A DNA stretch of 64,000 nucleotides, taken from Streptomyces yangpuensis. GTDB taxonomy: Bacteria > Actinomycetota > Actinomycetes > Streptomycetales > Streptomycetaceae. Below the pieces are notes generated by a model that saw nothing but the letters and a program-made list of their open reading frames with translations, ran no database searches and had not been told where the DNA came from. Location of the stretch: the NCBI RefSeq assembly GCF_001005295.1, contig NZ_LBMK01000003.1:966183-1030182 (forward strand), given 5' to 3'. The translations under genes were made by a program, and so were the position numbers. Each line of letters opens with the position of its first letter. Position 1 is the first letter of the stretch. This document shows, in pieces, positions 17,404-26,821 of the stretch.

Positions 17404-18309
17404 TCAGCCGTGCCCGGGCAGCGGTTCGCGGGCCGCGTGCCAGGCGGGCGGGAGGGCGGCGACGCCCGTCCGGGCGGCGATCACCCCGCCCGCGATGGCG
17501 CAGGTGGTGTCGATGTCCCCGCGCCCGGCGACGGTGGACCACAGGCCCTCGTGCAGATCGTCGAGGTGTCCCGCCGCGCACCAGAGGGCGTAGGGGACGG
17601 TGTCGGGCCCGGACATCCGGTATCCGGAGCCCAGGACCTCCGCGGCGTGCCGGACCGAGGCACGCGGCGACATCCGGGCCGCGATCCGTATCCCCGAGCG
17701 GACGTCGCCGTCGGGCAGCCGTGCGGCGACCTCGTGGAGGAAGTCCGGCCGGGCCGGGGCGGGCCCGCCCCGGCTGCGCGCCGCCAGGGCTGCGGCGACG
17801 GCCACCGCCACCGCTCCGGCCACCGCCTCCGGGTGGTGGTGCGAGACGACGCTCTGCTCGGCTGCCAGCCCGGCGGCGACGTCGAGGTCCGCGCAGTGCC
17901 AGGCACCGAGCGGGGCCACGCGCATGGCCGCGCCGTTGCCCCAGGAGCCCTGGCCTTCGAACTGCCCGGCCACCACCTCCCGCCAGGGCTCGCCCTCGCC
18001 GATCCGGCGGAGCACGTCGTGCATCGAGGCTCCGTAGCCGCGGTGCGTGTCGTCGGCGTAGGCCTCGGCGAGGCGGCGGGCCAGGCGGTCCTGGTCGATC
18101 GCTGCGCCGCCCTCGGTCAGTTCCCGTACCAGGACGAGCGCCTGGGCGGTGTCGTCGGTCCACTCCCACAGCGGCTCCGGGGGCACGGTCCGTGCCTCCA
18201 GGGCCGCTTCACCCTCGCGGCGCAGTATGCCGAACCAGCGCTCACCGAAGGCATCGCCGAAGGCGAGCCCGGAGAGCGAGTCGAGCGCGGGGACGGGCAA
18301 GTTGATCAT
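17404..18309 (-). CDS. ADP-ribosylglycohydrolase family protein
   Basis: 301-residue DraG/ADP-ribosylhydrolase-3-like protein, which removes ADP-ribose from target proteins, nucleic acids or metabolites using a two-magnesium site. Metal-binding motifs are visible: SLSGLAFGDAFGERW at the N-terminus, WTDDTAQAL (about residue 50) and GDIDTTCAIAGGVIAAR near residue 265. The start ATG 18309 gives MINLPVPALDSLSGLAFGD, the normal family beginning; the open frame upstream is Pro-rich and unlikely. No ADP-ribosyltransferase gene is adjacent, so the substrate is unknown. It is transcribed alone and ends at a strong hairpin. Confidence 0.88.
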   Translation of the reverse strand: MINLPVPALDSLSGLAFGDAFGERWFGILRREGEAALEARTVPPEPLWEWTDDTAQALVLVRELTEGGAAIDQDRLARRLAEAYADDTHRGYGASMHDVLRRIGEGEPWREVVAGQFEGQGSWGNGAAMRVAPLGAWHCADLDVAAGLAAEQSVVSHHHPEAVAGAVAVAVAAALAARSRGGPAPARPDFLHEVAARLPDGDVRSGIRIAARMSPRASVRHAAEVLGSGYRMSGPDTVPYALWCAAGHLDDLHEGLWSTVAGRGDIDTTCAIAGGVIAARTGVAALPPAWHAAREPLPGHG

Positions 18310-18424
18310 CGGACCAGTATCACAGGGCGGAGGCGTACGCGGCACCGTGTTTCGGTGCGGCCGCGGCGCCGCCGGAACCGGAACCGGAACCGGGAGTGGG
18401 GCCAAGGCCGCGGCCGGACACGCC

Positions 18425-19180
18425 CTACGGTGCCGGCGCCGGCGTCGGCGTGGCCGCGTCGACGATGCGGCCGTCGCGGAGTTCCACGACCCGGTCGGCG
18501 AGTTCGATGAGCTGGGGGTCGTGGGTGGCGACCAGGATGGTGACCCCCTCGCTGCGCACCACCGCGCGCAGCAGCTCCATGATCGACCGGCCGGTCTCCG
18601 AGTCGAGCTGGCCCGTCGGCTCGTCGGCGATGATCAGGTCGGGGTCGTTGGCGAGGGCGCGGGCCACCGCCACGCGCTGCTGCTGACCGCCGGAGAGTTC
18701 GCCCGGGCGCTGCTCGGCGTGGTCCGCGAGGCCGACCAGGGCGAGCAGGGTCCGGGCGCGCTCCTCGCGCTCCTTGGCCGGGACGCGCCGCAGCCGCATC
18801 GGTACGCCGACGTTCTCGGCGGCGGTGAGGACGGGAATCAGGCCGAAGGACTGGAAGACGAAGCCGATGCGGTCGCGGCGCAGGGCGAGCAGGTCCGGCT
18901 CGCCCAGGGTCGCCAGGTCGGTGCCGTCGACGCTGATCCGGCCACCGGTCGGGGCGTCGAGGCCGCCGACGAGGTTCAGCAGGGTGGTCTTGCCGGAGCC
19001 CGACCGGCCCTTGAGCGCGGTGAGTTCGCCCCGGCGCACCTCGAAGGACACGCCGCGCAGGGCGTGGACGGCCTGCGCTCCGCTGCCGAAGCTGTGGCGT
19101 ACGTCGTCCACGACCACGATCGGCGTGCCGTCGTCCTTCCGTGCCGCCGGGACCGTGGCCGTTTCCTGGTGATCCGTCAT
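18425..19180 (-). CDS. ABC transporter ATP-binding protein (MacB/LolD type)
   Basis: 251-residue ATPase of the FtsE/LolD/MacB group that powers FtsX-like permeases. Walker A GRSGSGKTTLLNLVGG (about residue 55), Q-loop FVFQSFGLIPVLTA, signature LSGGQQQRVAVARAL, Walker B LIIADEPTGQLDSET, and switch His in VATHD are all present. The ends are low-complexity (C-terminal ATPTPAPAP). It is divergent from the large FtsX-like permease at 19382, and the whole locus of two ATPases and two permeases probably forms one export or envelope-remodelling system. ATG 19180 is chosen for its GGGGGG. Confidence 0.9.
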   Translation of the reverse strand: MTDHQETATVPAARKDDGTPIVVVDDVRHSFGSGAQAVHALRGVSFEVRRGELTALKGRSGSGKTTLLNLVGGLDAPTGGRISVDGTDLATLGEPDLLALRRDRIGFVFQSFGLIPVLTAAENVGVPMRLRRVPAKEREERARTLLALVGLADHAEQRPGELSGGQQQRVAVARALANDPDLIIADEPTGQLDSETGRSIMELLRAVVRSEGVTILVATHDPQLIELADRVVELRDGRIVDAATPTPAPAP

Positions 19181-19381
19181 CGCCTGTACCCCCCGTTGGG
19201 TCGTCGGGCGGAGCGTTCGGCTCCGTATCTCCCGCCCCGGTCCCGCTGCCGCTGCAACATTCTGATCGCATTTGCGCATCCGTTGCACCAATCACGCAAG
19301 CCCCTTCCGCCCCTGGCTCGAATCTGACAACATCGTCCGCTATCCGGTACCAGGGGTCCGGATGGGGGAGGGACTGACCAC

Positions 19382-22300
19382 GTGCTCGGCTTCGTCGTGC
19401 GCCGGCTGCGCGGGCGTTGGCCGCTCGCCGTCGCCGTGCTGCTCACCGTACTGATCACCGCGACCGCTCTGACCGCGCTGACGGCTTTCACCCGTGGCGT
19501 GGGGGAGGAGGGACTGCGGCGGGCCCTGGCCGGCCCGGAACAGCCGCGGACCACCGTCGTGATCACCAGCGGCCATCCCGCCGCCGACCGCGCCAAGGAC
19601 GACGAGTCCGTCCGGGCATACGCGGACCAGGTGTTCGGACGGCTTCCCGTCACCGCCGAGAGCGTGGCCCGCAGCCGCTCGTACGGACTCCCCGGCGCCG
19701 CCGCCTCGGGCCAGGACGCCGACCTCACCCTGCTCGCCGCCCTCGCCCGGGACCACGTACAACTGCTCGCCGGCCGGTGGCCCGAGCCGGTCACCGCCGC
19801 CACGCCCGCCACTGCTGCCCCGGCCTCCACTGCCGGAGCCACCACCGCCCCGGCGCCGGCCCAGGTCGCCGTGCCGCGCGCCGCCCTGGCCCGCCTCGGC
19901 CTCACGGAGGCCGCGCTGCCCGCACCCGTCCGGCTCGACGACCGGTTCGGCGGCCCCCAGCTGACCGTGCTGGTCACCGGCGTGTACCGGGCCGCCGACC
20001 CGGACGCCGGATACTGGAAACTCGACCCGCTCGGCGGCCGTGAGGTCCAGTCCAGCACCCTGGCCACCTACGGTCCGCTCCTGGTGGACGACAGCGCCTT
20101 CACCACGGGCGCTCTCCTCCAGAACTACCGCCTCACGCTGCTCACTCCGGACCTGCGCACCCTCCGCACGGCCGAGGCCGCGACCGTCCGCACCGCGGCG
20201 GACCCCGCCGCGGCGGCCCTGGAGAACGCCACCTCCCTGCGCGCCGCCACCGAGCTGCCGAAGGTCCTCACCGAGCTCGACTCCGGGATGCGCGTCGCCC
20301 GTTCGACCCTGATGATGGGCGCCCTCCAGCTTGCCGTCCTCGCCACCGCCGCCCTGCTCCTCGTCTCCCACATCGTCGCGGTCCGCCAGGAACCGGAGCG
20401 CGTCCTGCTCACCGCGCGCGGCGCCTCCCGCCGACGCCTCGGCGCCCTGAGCGCGACCGAGTCCCTGCTGCTGGCCCTGCCCGCCGCCGTCCTGGCACCG
20501 CTGCTGACCCCGCCCCTGCTGAGCCTGTTCAGCCGGTTCGGACCACTGGAGCGGGTCCACCTGCGCATCCCGGACACCTGGCTGGTCTGGCCCGTCGCCG
20601 CCGGCTGCGCCCTGGCCTGCGTCCTGCTGACGACCCTGCCCGCCGTCCTGCGCGGCGCCTCGGCCGCCGTACTGCGCCGCGCCGGTAGCAGGCAGGCCAT
20701 GGTGGCCGGGGCCGCCCGCTCCGGCCTGGACCTGGCCGTGGTGGTCCTCGCCGTCCTCGGTTACCAGCAGCTCTCGAAGTACGGCGACACCGACACCCCG
20801 CCGGCCACCACCGGCTTCGGCGACGGACTCGGCGTGGACCCCGTCCTCGTCGCCGCGCCCGCCCTGGCCCTGTGCGCAGGCACGCTGCTCGTCCTGCGGC
20901 TGCTGCCGTTCGCGGCGCGCGCCGGGGGACGGCTGGCCGCCCGCGGCCGCAGCCTCGCCCCGGCCCTGTTCGGCTGGCAGCTCGCCCGGCGCCCCGGCCG
21001 GGCCACCGGGCCCGTACTGCTCCTCGTACTCGCCGTCTCCAGCGGCATCCTGGCCCTCGGCCAGGACTCCGTCTGGTCCGCGTCCCAGCGCGACCAGGCC
21101 GACTTCGCGACCGCGGGCGGCCTGCGGATCTCGGCCGGCAGCATGCCCGCGATGGGACAGGGCGGCCGCTACGGGGCACTGCCGGGCGGCGACCGCCTGG
21201 GCCCGGTGATCCGCCGGGAGCAGCAACTGCCCGGCGGCATCGTCGCCGACGTCATGGCGCTGGACGCCGCCAAGACGGCCGCGCACATACCGCTGCGCGC
21301 CGACCTGCGTGGCGGCCGCGACATGCGCGAACTCTTCGCCCCGCTCGCCGACACCGCCGCGCAGGCCCCCGGCATCGCACTGCCCGGCACCCCCCGCCGG
21401 ATCGACCTCGACGTGTCCGTACGATCCGCCGGCACCGGCTGGGCCGCCGTCAGCATGCTGCTGCGCGACCGGTTCGGGGCCCTCCACGGCACGCAGTCGG
21501 TCACCCTGCCCGCCGACGGCGACACCACCCTCGCCTTCCCCCTGGACACCCTCACCGGCGCCCCGGTCGGGACCGCCGCCACCCCGCTGACCCTCGCGGG
21601 CCTGCGACTCTCGTACGCCGGGGACGGCAGCCCACCCGGCGACGGCAGCGAACTGACCCTGCGCCGGATCGCCGTCTCCGGCACCGCTGACGGCGCCGCG
21701 ACGGCGGTCCCCGCACCCGCAGCCACCGGCCCGGACGGCTGGCGCACCTCGTCCTCGCCGGAGCAGCGCGTCCAGCGGGCCCCCGAACTCCCGCCGCTCC
21801 CGGCCGGATCCACGGACCTGGCACGCCTGCGCTACTGGGGCGGCTTCGGCACCGACAGAGGTGTCACCGCCGTACTGTTCCCGGCGCCCGCCGCGCCGCC
21901 CGCCGACGCCGTCCCGGCCGTCGCCACCACCCGCTACCTGCGGACCGTGGGCGCCTCCGTCGGAGACACCGTCCGCGTCCCGATGGACGGAGCGACCGTC
22001 CCCCTGCGGATCACCGCCGCCGTGGACTCCCTCCCCGTGGCCGGCCGGACGGCCCTCGCCGCGGACCTCCGCGTGCTCGGCCGCTTCCTCGTGGAATCCG
22101 CCGGCCGGCAGCCGGCCCCGCCCACCGAGTGGTGGCTGCCAGCCACCTCGGCGGCCGATCCCGTCCCGGCCCGCGCCGCCGCCGAACTGCGCGCGGGAGC
22201 CAGGACCGAGCGCGTCCAGCTCCGCGAGGAGATCACGGACCGTCTGCTCGACGACCCGCTGAGCGCCGGCCCGCAGAGCGCGCTCGCCGCCCTCGCCGTC

Positions 22301-22690
22301 GCCTGCGCGGTGCTCGCGGCCATCGGCTTCGCGACCTCCACGGCCGCCGAACGGCGGGTGCGCGGCCGGGAGTTCTCCGTCCTGCTCGCACTCGGCACCC
22401 CGCGCCGGTCCCTCGCCAGGGCGGCCGCCGCCGAGGGCGGAGTGCTGATCCTCATCGGGACCGCCGTCGGCACCGGCCTGGGCGTCGCCCTCGTGCATCT
22501 GATGGCGCCCCTGATCGTGCTGACCCCGTCGGCCGGGCGGCCGTTCCCGCCCGTACAGGTGGACATGCCGCTCTGGCAGATCCTGCTGACGGCCGCCGCC
22601 ATCGCCGCCGTTCCCCTGCTGTCGGCCGTCTTCAGCGGCCCCCGGGGCCGCGACATCGCCGCCCGGCTGCGCCCCGTGGAGGAGATGTGA
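19382..22690 (+). CDS. large FtsX/MacB-like ABC permease 1
   Basis: 1102-residue integral membrane protein with an N-terminal membrane helix (WPLAVAVLLTVLITATALTA), a large extracytoplasmic domain, and FtsX-like permease bundles near residues 300-420 (MMGALQLAVLATAALLLVSH and following) and at the C-terminus (about 950-1090). Such proteins transmit ATP-driven movement across the membrane to export or mechanically act on lipids, lipoproteins or peptides; the substrate is unknown. GTG 19382 follows a GGGGGAGGG site. Its stop overlaps the start of the second permease by 4 bases. A weak promoter (CTGACA at 19325) is possible in the divergent gap. Confidence 0.88.
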   Translation: MLGFVVRRLRGRWPLAVAVLLTVLITATALTALTAFTRGVGEEGLRRALAGPEQPRTTVVITSGHPAADRAKDDESVRAYADQVFGRLPVTAESVARSRSYGLPGAAASGQDADLTLLAALARDHVQLLAGRWPEPVTAATPATAAPASTAGATTAPAPAQVAVPRAALARLGLTEAALPAPVRLDDRFGGPQLTVLVTGVYRAADPDAGYWKLDPLGGREVQSSTLATYGPLLVDDSAFTTGALLQNYRLTLLTPDLRTLRTAEAATVRTAADPAAAALENATSLRAATELPKVLTELDSGMRVARSTLMMGALQLAVLATAALLLVSHIVAVRQEPERVLLTARGASRRRLGALSATESLLLALPAAVLAPLLTPPLLSLFSRFGPLERVHLRIPDTWLVWPVAAGCALACVLLTTLPAVLRGASAAVLRRAGSRQAMVAGAARSGLDLAVVVLAVLGYQQLSKYGDTDTPPATTGFGDGLGVDPVLVAAPALALCAGTLLVLRLLPFAARAGGRLAARGRSLAPALFGWQLARRPGRATGPVLLLVLAVSSGILALGQDSVWSASQRDQADFATAGGLRISAGSMPAMGQGGRYGALPGGDRLGPVIRREQQLPGGIVADVMALDAAKTAAHIPLRADLRGGRDMRELFAPLADTAAQAPGIALPGTPRRIDLDVSVRSAGTGWAAVSMLLRDRFGALHGTQSVTLPADGDTTLAFPLDTLTGAPVGTAATPLTLAGLRLSYAGDGSPPGDGSELTLRRIAVSGTADGAATAVPAPAATGPDGWRTSSSPEQRVQRAPELPPLPAGSTDLARLRYWGGFGTDRGVTAVLFPAPAAPPADAVPAVATTRYLRTVGASVGDTVRVPMDGATVPLRITAAVDSLPVAGRTALAADLRVLGRFLVESAGRQPAPPTEWWLPATSAADPVPARAAAELRAGARTERVQLREEITDRLLDDPLSAGPQSALAALAVACAVLAAIGFATSTAAERRVRGREFSVLLALGTPRRSLARAAAAEGGVLILIGTAVGTGLGVALVHLMAPLIVLTPSAGRPFPPVQVDMPLWQILLTAAAIAAVPLLSAVFSGPRGRDIAARLRPVEEM

Positions 22691-25626
22691 CCACCCCGCC
22701 GCCGTCCGCCACCCCGCCGTCGCCGGCCCCGCCGGAGCGGTCCGCCCCCCAGCCGCCCGCCGCCCCGCGGGCCGGGACGCGGCCCGCGCCGTGGGTCCGG
22801 ACCCGGCTGCGCGCGGCTCCGCTCGGCACGCTGCTCGCCGCCGCGCTGGCGTTCGTCGCGGTCCTCTTCGCCGCCGCACTGCCACGGGCCCAGGACCGGG
22901 GCGCCGACCAGGCCCTGCGGTCCTTCCTGACCGACAGCGGGTCGACCCGCACCAGCCTGCGGGCGACCGCGCCGGCCCCCGGGGCCGGGCAGAGCGCCGA
23001 GGCCCTGGACCGGACGCTGAAGAGCCTGCTCGCCCAGACCGGGAACACCTTCCACGTCGACACCGACCGGGTCGTCCACGGCACACGGACCGTGAAGCGG
23101 CAGCCACTGCTCAACCCGGAACTGTCCCGACCCCACGGCATACCGCCCATGATGTCCCTGCTGTACATCCAGCAGGCGCGGGACCACGTGAAGCTGGTGG
23201 AGGGGCACTGGCCGGGTGACACCCCCCGGTCTGCCGGGGCCGCCGGGGTCACGGGGGCCGCCGCGTACGAGCCGCCGCTCCAGGTCGCCATGTCGCAGCA
23301 GGCCGCCCGGACCATCGGCGCCCGCGTGGGATCCGTCCTGCAGAGCGCGCCCCTGGTCGACGGCACGCCGTCCGTCGAGGTCGTGGGCCTCTACTCGGTC
23401 CCGGACGAGACCGAGGACTTCTGGGTGGACCTGGACTGCCTCCCGCGCGCCTGCAAGACCTTCGTCGGGGACAGCTACCTGTGGGAGGCCGACGCCCTGA
23501 TCGGCGCCGGCGACCTCGAACGGATGGACCTCTGGGGCCACGACGCCGATGACTTCTGGCGCCTCCCCGTGGACGTCGGCAGCCTGCGGGCCGACCGGCT
23601 CGACGCCACAAAGAAGGAGATCGCCTCCTACGTGGCCGGACCCACCGCCGCCCGGCTCGCGTTCGAGACCCGCCGTGAGGGACTGCGGACCACCTCCTGG
23701 CTGCCCGAGCTGTTCGAGCAGGCTCACGAACGCAGGCAGGCGGCGGCGCCGCTCGCGCTGATCGGACCCGCCGGGGTCGGCGGCGTCGCCTTCGTCGTCC
23801 TGTGCCTCGCCGGCGCGCTCGCCACGGACCGGCGGGACGCCGAACTGCGGCTGCTGCGGGCACGCGGCGGCTCGCGCTCGGCCATCGTCGGCCGCCTCCT
23901 CCGGGAGGGCGCCGTCACCGTCCTCCCGGCGGCCGCGGCCGCCACCGCACTCGCCGTACTCCTGCTGCCCACGCCCCGGCTCGCCCCCGCGGTGCTCTCC
24001 GCTGCGGCCGTCGCGCTGGTCGCGCTGCTGACCTTCCCGGTACGGGCGGCCGTGCTGCTGACCCCGCCGCGCCCGGCCGGGCGCTGGCGTCGGCCCGTGG
24101 CCGAACTGCTCGTTCTCGCCGCCACGGCCGCCGCCGTGCTGGAGGTCCGCCGCCGCGGGGTCGCCCCGGCCGGCAGCGACCCGGACCCGCTGCTCGTCGC
24201 GTCCCCGCTGCTGCTCGCCCTGTGCGGCGCGCTGCTGCTGGCCCGGGTCCAGCCCGTGGTGACGGGGTGGTTCGCCCGGGTGGCCGGCCGCAGCTCCGGA
24301 CTGGTCGGCTTCCTCGGACTGGCCCGGGCCGCCCGCGGCACCGGAGCCCGCGGCGCGGGCCGCTCCGGCCCTTCCGTCCTGCCGATGGTCGCCGTGCTCC
24401 TCGCCATCACCACCGGGGGGTTCGGGGCCTCCGTCCTGCAGTCCGTCGAGTCGAACCGCCTCGGGGTCGCCCGGCTGACGGTCGGGGGCGACGCGTCGAT
24501 CTCCGCCTTCGGCAAGGGGAACCTTCCCGACGGCCTCGCGAAGGCCGCCGGTGAACTGCCGGGCGTACGGACCTCCGTACCGCTGTGGGTCGACCACGAC
24601 TCCTCCCTCGTGGGCACCGTCCGGCGCTCCAGCCAGGTCAACCTGATCGTCGTCGACCCGGCCGCTTACGCCGAACTGTCCCGCGTCCTCGACTGCGGCC
24701 GCTTCGACCCCGCCCTGCTCGCCACAGGCGGCGGGGAGTCCGCGGACGCGCCGGTGCCCGCGCTGTTCACCTCCGGCGTGGCACGCCTGGGCGGCTCGGG
24801 CACCTTCACCGTCCAGCCCGGCAACGGCGGCGAGGTGCGGGTCCGGGGCGCCGCCGTGATCGACTGCACCCCCGCGGTCCCGGCCGCCGACGCCGCGACC
24901 GTCGTCCTGCCCGCGGGCCGGGCGACGGCCCTGATCGGCGGCTCCGACCGCCCGAACCGGTGGATCGGCCTCGGCCCCGTCGACGGGGACCGGCTGCGCG
25001 CACTGGTACGGTCCGCGCTGCCGGCGGAGTCCGCGACCCCGCCGGCGCCCGGGTCCGCGACCCCGTCGGCGTCCCCGTCGCCCACGACCCCCGTCGCGGG
25101 GCGGGCCCCGGCCGCGGGGCCACAGCCGGACGACGAGGTGTATCCCGTGCGCACCAGCGCCGACGCCGTCGCCGCGCTGGGCGCCGATCCGCTGCAGCGG
25201 TCGGCCGAGCGCCTCTTCTGGGCGTCCGTCGCCGGAGCGGCCGGCTTCGCCCTGCTGGCCGTACTGCTGACGCTGATGCGGACCGTCCCCGAACGCGCGG
25301 CCCTGCTGGCCCGGCTGCGCACGATGGGCCTGCGCCGCCGGCAGGGCGTCGCACTGATCCTCGCCGAGACCCTGCCGCAGACCCTGGCGGCGGCCCTGGG
25401 CGGGGCACTGGTGGCGGCCGCCGCGGTGGCGCTGCTGGGCCCGGCGATGGACCTGTCCACCCTGGTCGGCGCGAGCGTGCCGACCGGCGTACGGCTCACG
25501 GCGGCGCCCGTACTGACCCAGGCCCTGGGCCTGGCCGCCCTGGTCGCCGCGGCCATGCTCGTCGAGGCGGCGACATCCGGGCGACGGCAGATCACCACCG
25601 AGTTGAGAGCGGGAGACCAGCGTTGA
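22687..25626 (+). CDS. large FtsX/MacB-like ABC permease 2
   Basis: 979-residue permease, translated from a GTG overlapping the previous stop (ATGTGA). After a Pro-rich cytoplasmic leader (residues 1-35) comes a membrane helix (APLGTLLAAALAFVAVLFAA), a long extracytoplasmic region, an FtsX-like helix bundle around residues 350-560 (ARGGSRSAIVGRLL inside), a second extracytoplasmic region with a Pro/Thr/Ser-rich linker (about 785-815), and a final bundle ending near residue 965. The domain plan matches permease 1, so they probably form a heterodimer. Its end overlaps the ATPase TTG start. Confidence 0.88.
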   Translation: MTTPPPSATPPSPAPPERSAPQPPAAPRAGTRPAPWVRTRLRAAPLGTLLAAALAFVAVLFAAALPRAQDRGADQALRSFLTDSGSTRTSLRATAPAPGAGQSAEALDRTLKSLLAQTGNTFHVDTDRVVHGTRTVKRQPLLNPELSRPHGIPPMMSLLYIQQARDHVKLVEGHWPGDTPRSAGAAGVTGAAAYEPPLQVAMSQQAARTIGARVGSVLQSAPLVDGTPSVEVVGLYSVPDETEDFWVDLDCLPRACKTFVGDSYLWEADALIGAGDLERMDLWGHDADDFWRLPVDVGSLRADRLDATKKEIASYVAGPTAARLAFETRREGLRTTSWLPELFEQAHERRQAAAPLALIGPAGVGGVAFVVLCLAGALATDRRDAELRLLRARGGSRSAIVGRLLREGAVTVLPAAAAATALAVLLLPTPRLAPAVLSAAAVALVALLTFPVRAAVLLTPPRPAGRWRRPVAELLVLAATAAAVLEVRRRGVAPAGSDPDPLLVASPLLLALCGALLLARVQPVVTGWFARVAGRSSGLVGFLGLARAARGTGARGAGRSGPSVLPMVAVLLAITTGGFGASVLQSVESNRLGVARLTVGGDASISAFGKGNLPDGLAKAAGELPGVRTSVPLWVDHDSSLVGTVRRSSQVNLIVVDPAAYAELSRVLDCGRFDPALLATGGGESADAPVPALFTSGVARLGGSGTFTVQPGNGGEVRVRGAAVIDCTPAVPAADAATVVLPAGRATALIGGSDRPNRWIGLGPVDGDRLRALVRSALPAESATPPAPGSATPSASPSPTTPVAGRAPAAGPQPDDEVYPVRTSADAVAALGADPLQRSAERLFWASVAGAAGFALLAVLLTLMRTVPERAALLARLRTMGLRRRQGVALILAETLPQTLAAALGGALVAAAAVALLGPAMDLSTLVGASVPTGVRLTAAPVLTQALGLAALVAAAMLVEAATSGRRQITTELRAGDQR

Positions 25627-26582
25627 ACAGCGACCAGCCGACGTACGAGGAGCTGCGCCGCCGGGCGACGGCAGCCGCGGAGCCCCGCGCCCGGGCGGTG
25701 GACGCCGCGATCGCCTGCGACCGCCTGGTACGGATCTTCAGCACGGACGGCATCGAGGTACAGGCCCTCCAGGGGCTGGAGCTGACGGTCGAACAGGGCG
25801 ACCTGGTGGCCCTCGTCGGCGCCTCGGGCAGCGGCAAGTCCACCCTCCTGAACATCCTGGCGGGACTGGACGTCCCGACGGCGGGCAGCGCGGCCGTCGC
25901 CGGCTACGACCTGCTGGAACTGACGGCGCGGGACCGGCTGCGCTACCGGCGCGAAGCGGTCGGGTTCGTCTTCCAGCAGACGGCCCGCAATCTGCTGCCG
26001 TTCCTGACGGCCGCCCAGAACGTGGCGCTGCCGATGCAGTTGAAGGGCGGAGGCTCCCGTCGAGGCGGGAGCGCCCGCCGCTCGGCCCGGGTGGCGGAGC
26101 TCCTGGACGCCCTCGGGATCGGCGACCTGGCGCACCGGCTCCCGGCGGAACTGTCAGGCGGCCAGCAGCAGCGCGTCGCGATCGCGGTGGCGATGGCCAA
26201 CGACCCCAAGGTGCTGCTGGCCGACGAACCCACCGGCGAACTCGACTCCGAGACGGCCGCGGCCGTCTTCGAGGCCTTCCGCACGGTCAACAAGGAACTC
26301 GGCGTGACGGTGGTCATCGTGACGCACGACCCCATGGTGGCGGGCGAGGTCCGCCGCACCGTCGCGATCCGCGACGGCCGCACCAGCAGCGAGGTCCTGC
26401 GCCGCCTGGTCACCGACGAGCACGGCGAGGAGTCGATCAGCGAACGGGAGTACGTCGTCCTGGACCGTTCGGGACGCGTCCAGCTCCCCGCGAAGTTCCT
26501 GGAGGCCCTCGGCATGGAACACCGGGTGGCGGTCGACCTCGCGGCGGACCACATCGAACTCCGCCCGGACCGCGCCTCCTAG
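25623..26582 (+). CDS. ABC transporter ATP-binding protein with C-terminal AbrB-like domain
   Basis: 319-residue MacB-type ATPase: Walker A VGASGSGKSTLLNILAGLD (about residue 78), Q-loop FVFQQTARNLLPFL, signature LSGGQQQRVAIAVAM, Walker B VLLADEPTGELDSET, switch His in VIVTHD. The last 40 residues read like a SpoVT/AbrB swapped-hairpin (YVVLDRSGRVQLPAKFLEAL, about residue 278), which is unusual on a transporter ATPase. The only start that fits is TTG at 25623, overlapping the preceding TGA, with GGGAGA upstream; translation is therefore coupled to permease 2. It is the likely partner of the permease pair. Confidence 0.88.
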   Translation: MNSDQPTYEELRRRATAAAEPRARAVDAAIACDRLVRIFSTDGIEVQALQGLELTVEQGDLVALVGASGSGKSTLLNILAGLDVPTAGSAAVAGYDLLELTARDRLRYRREAVGFVFQQTARNLLPFLTAAQNVALPMQLKGGGSRRGGSARRSARVAELLDALGIGDLAHRLPAELSGGQQQRVAIAVAMANDPKVLLADEPTGELDSETAAAVFEAFRTVNKELGVTVVIVTHDPMVAGEVRRTVAIRDGRTSSEVLRRLVTDEHGEESISEREYVVLDRSGRVQLPAKFLEALGMEHRVAVDLAADHIELRPDRAS

Positions 26583-26649
26583 GAGGTGTCCGGCGGGGCG
26601 GCGGCGCGGGAGCACCCGGCCGGGCGTCAGCCTGTTGGCCCACCGCGGA

Positions 26650-26679
26650 CTGACAGGCCGTCATGCGGGCCCCTACGCT
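26650..26679 (+). promoter_or_regulatory. candidate promoter of the propeller protein gene
   Basis: CTGACA (26650) and TACGCT (26674) are separated by 18 bases, a good match to the Streptomyces housekeeping promoter pattern. They lie in the 239-base gap before the gene at 26822. A small hairpin (CCTCCGG/CCGGAGG, 26694-26712) follows in the leader. Confidence 0.45.
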
Positions 26680-26821
26680 GCAGTGCGCGCACGCCTCCGG
26701 CATGCCCGGAGGGCGCCGCTGTCGCGACCTCACGCGCCGCCCGACAGCGCCCGGACCCGCCGGCGAGGGCTCGCCCGAGGACGGGCCCGCCCCCGCACCC
26801 CGGCCGAAAGGTCTGCCGCCG

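Noticed and set aside
19340..23107. Very long open frame on the minus strand opposite the first FtsX permease (also 950-4306 and 44954-49192 on the minus strand).
   Set aside because: Gly/Arg/Pro-rich translation without domains; they arise because GC-biased third positions of the real genes remove stop codons from the opposite strand.
26583..26821. Upstream ATG at 26663 as start of the propeller protein.
   Set aside because: Would add 53 Arg/Pro-rich residues before the signal peptide and lie before the candidate -10 (TACGCT at 26674).
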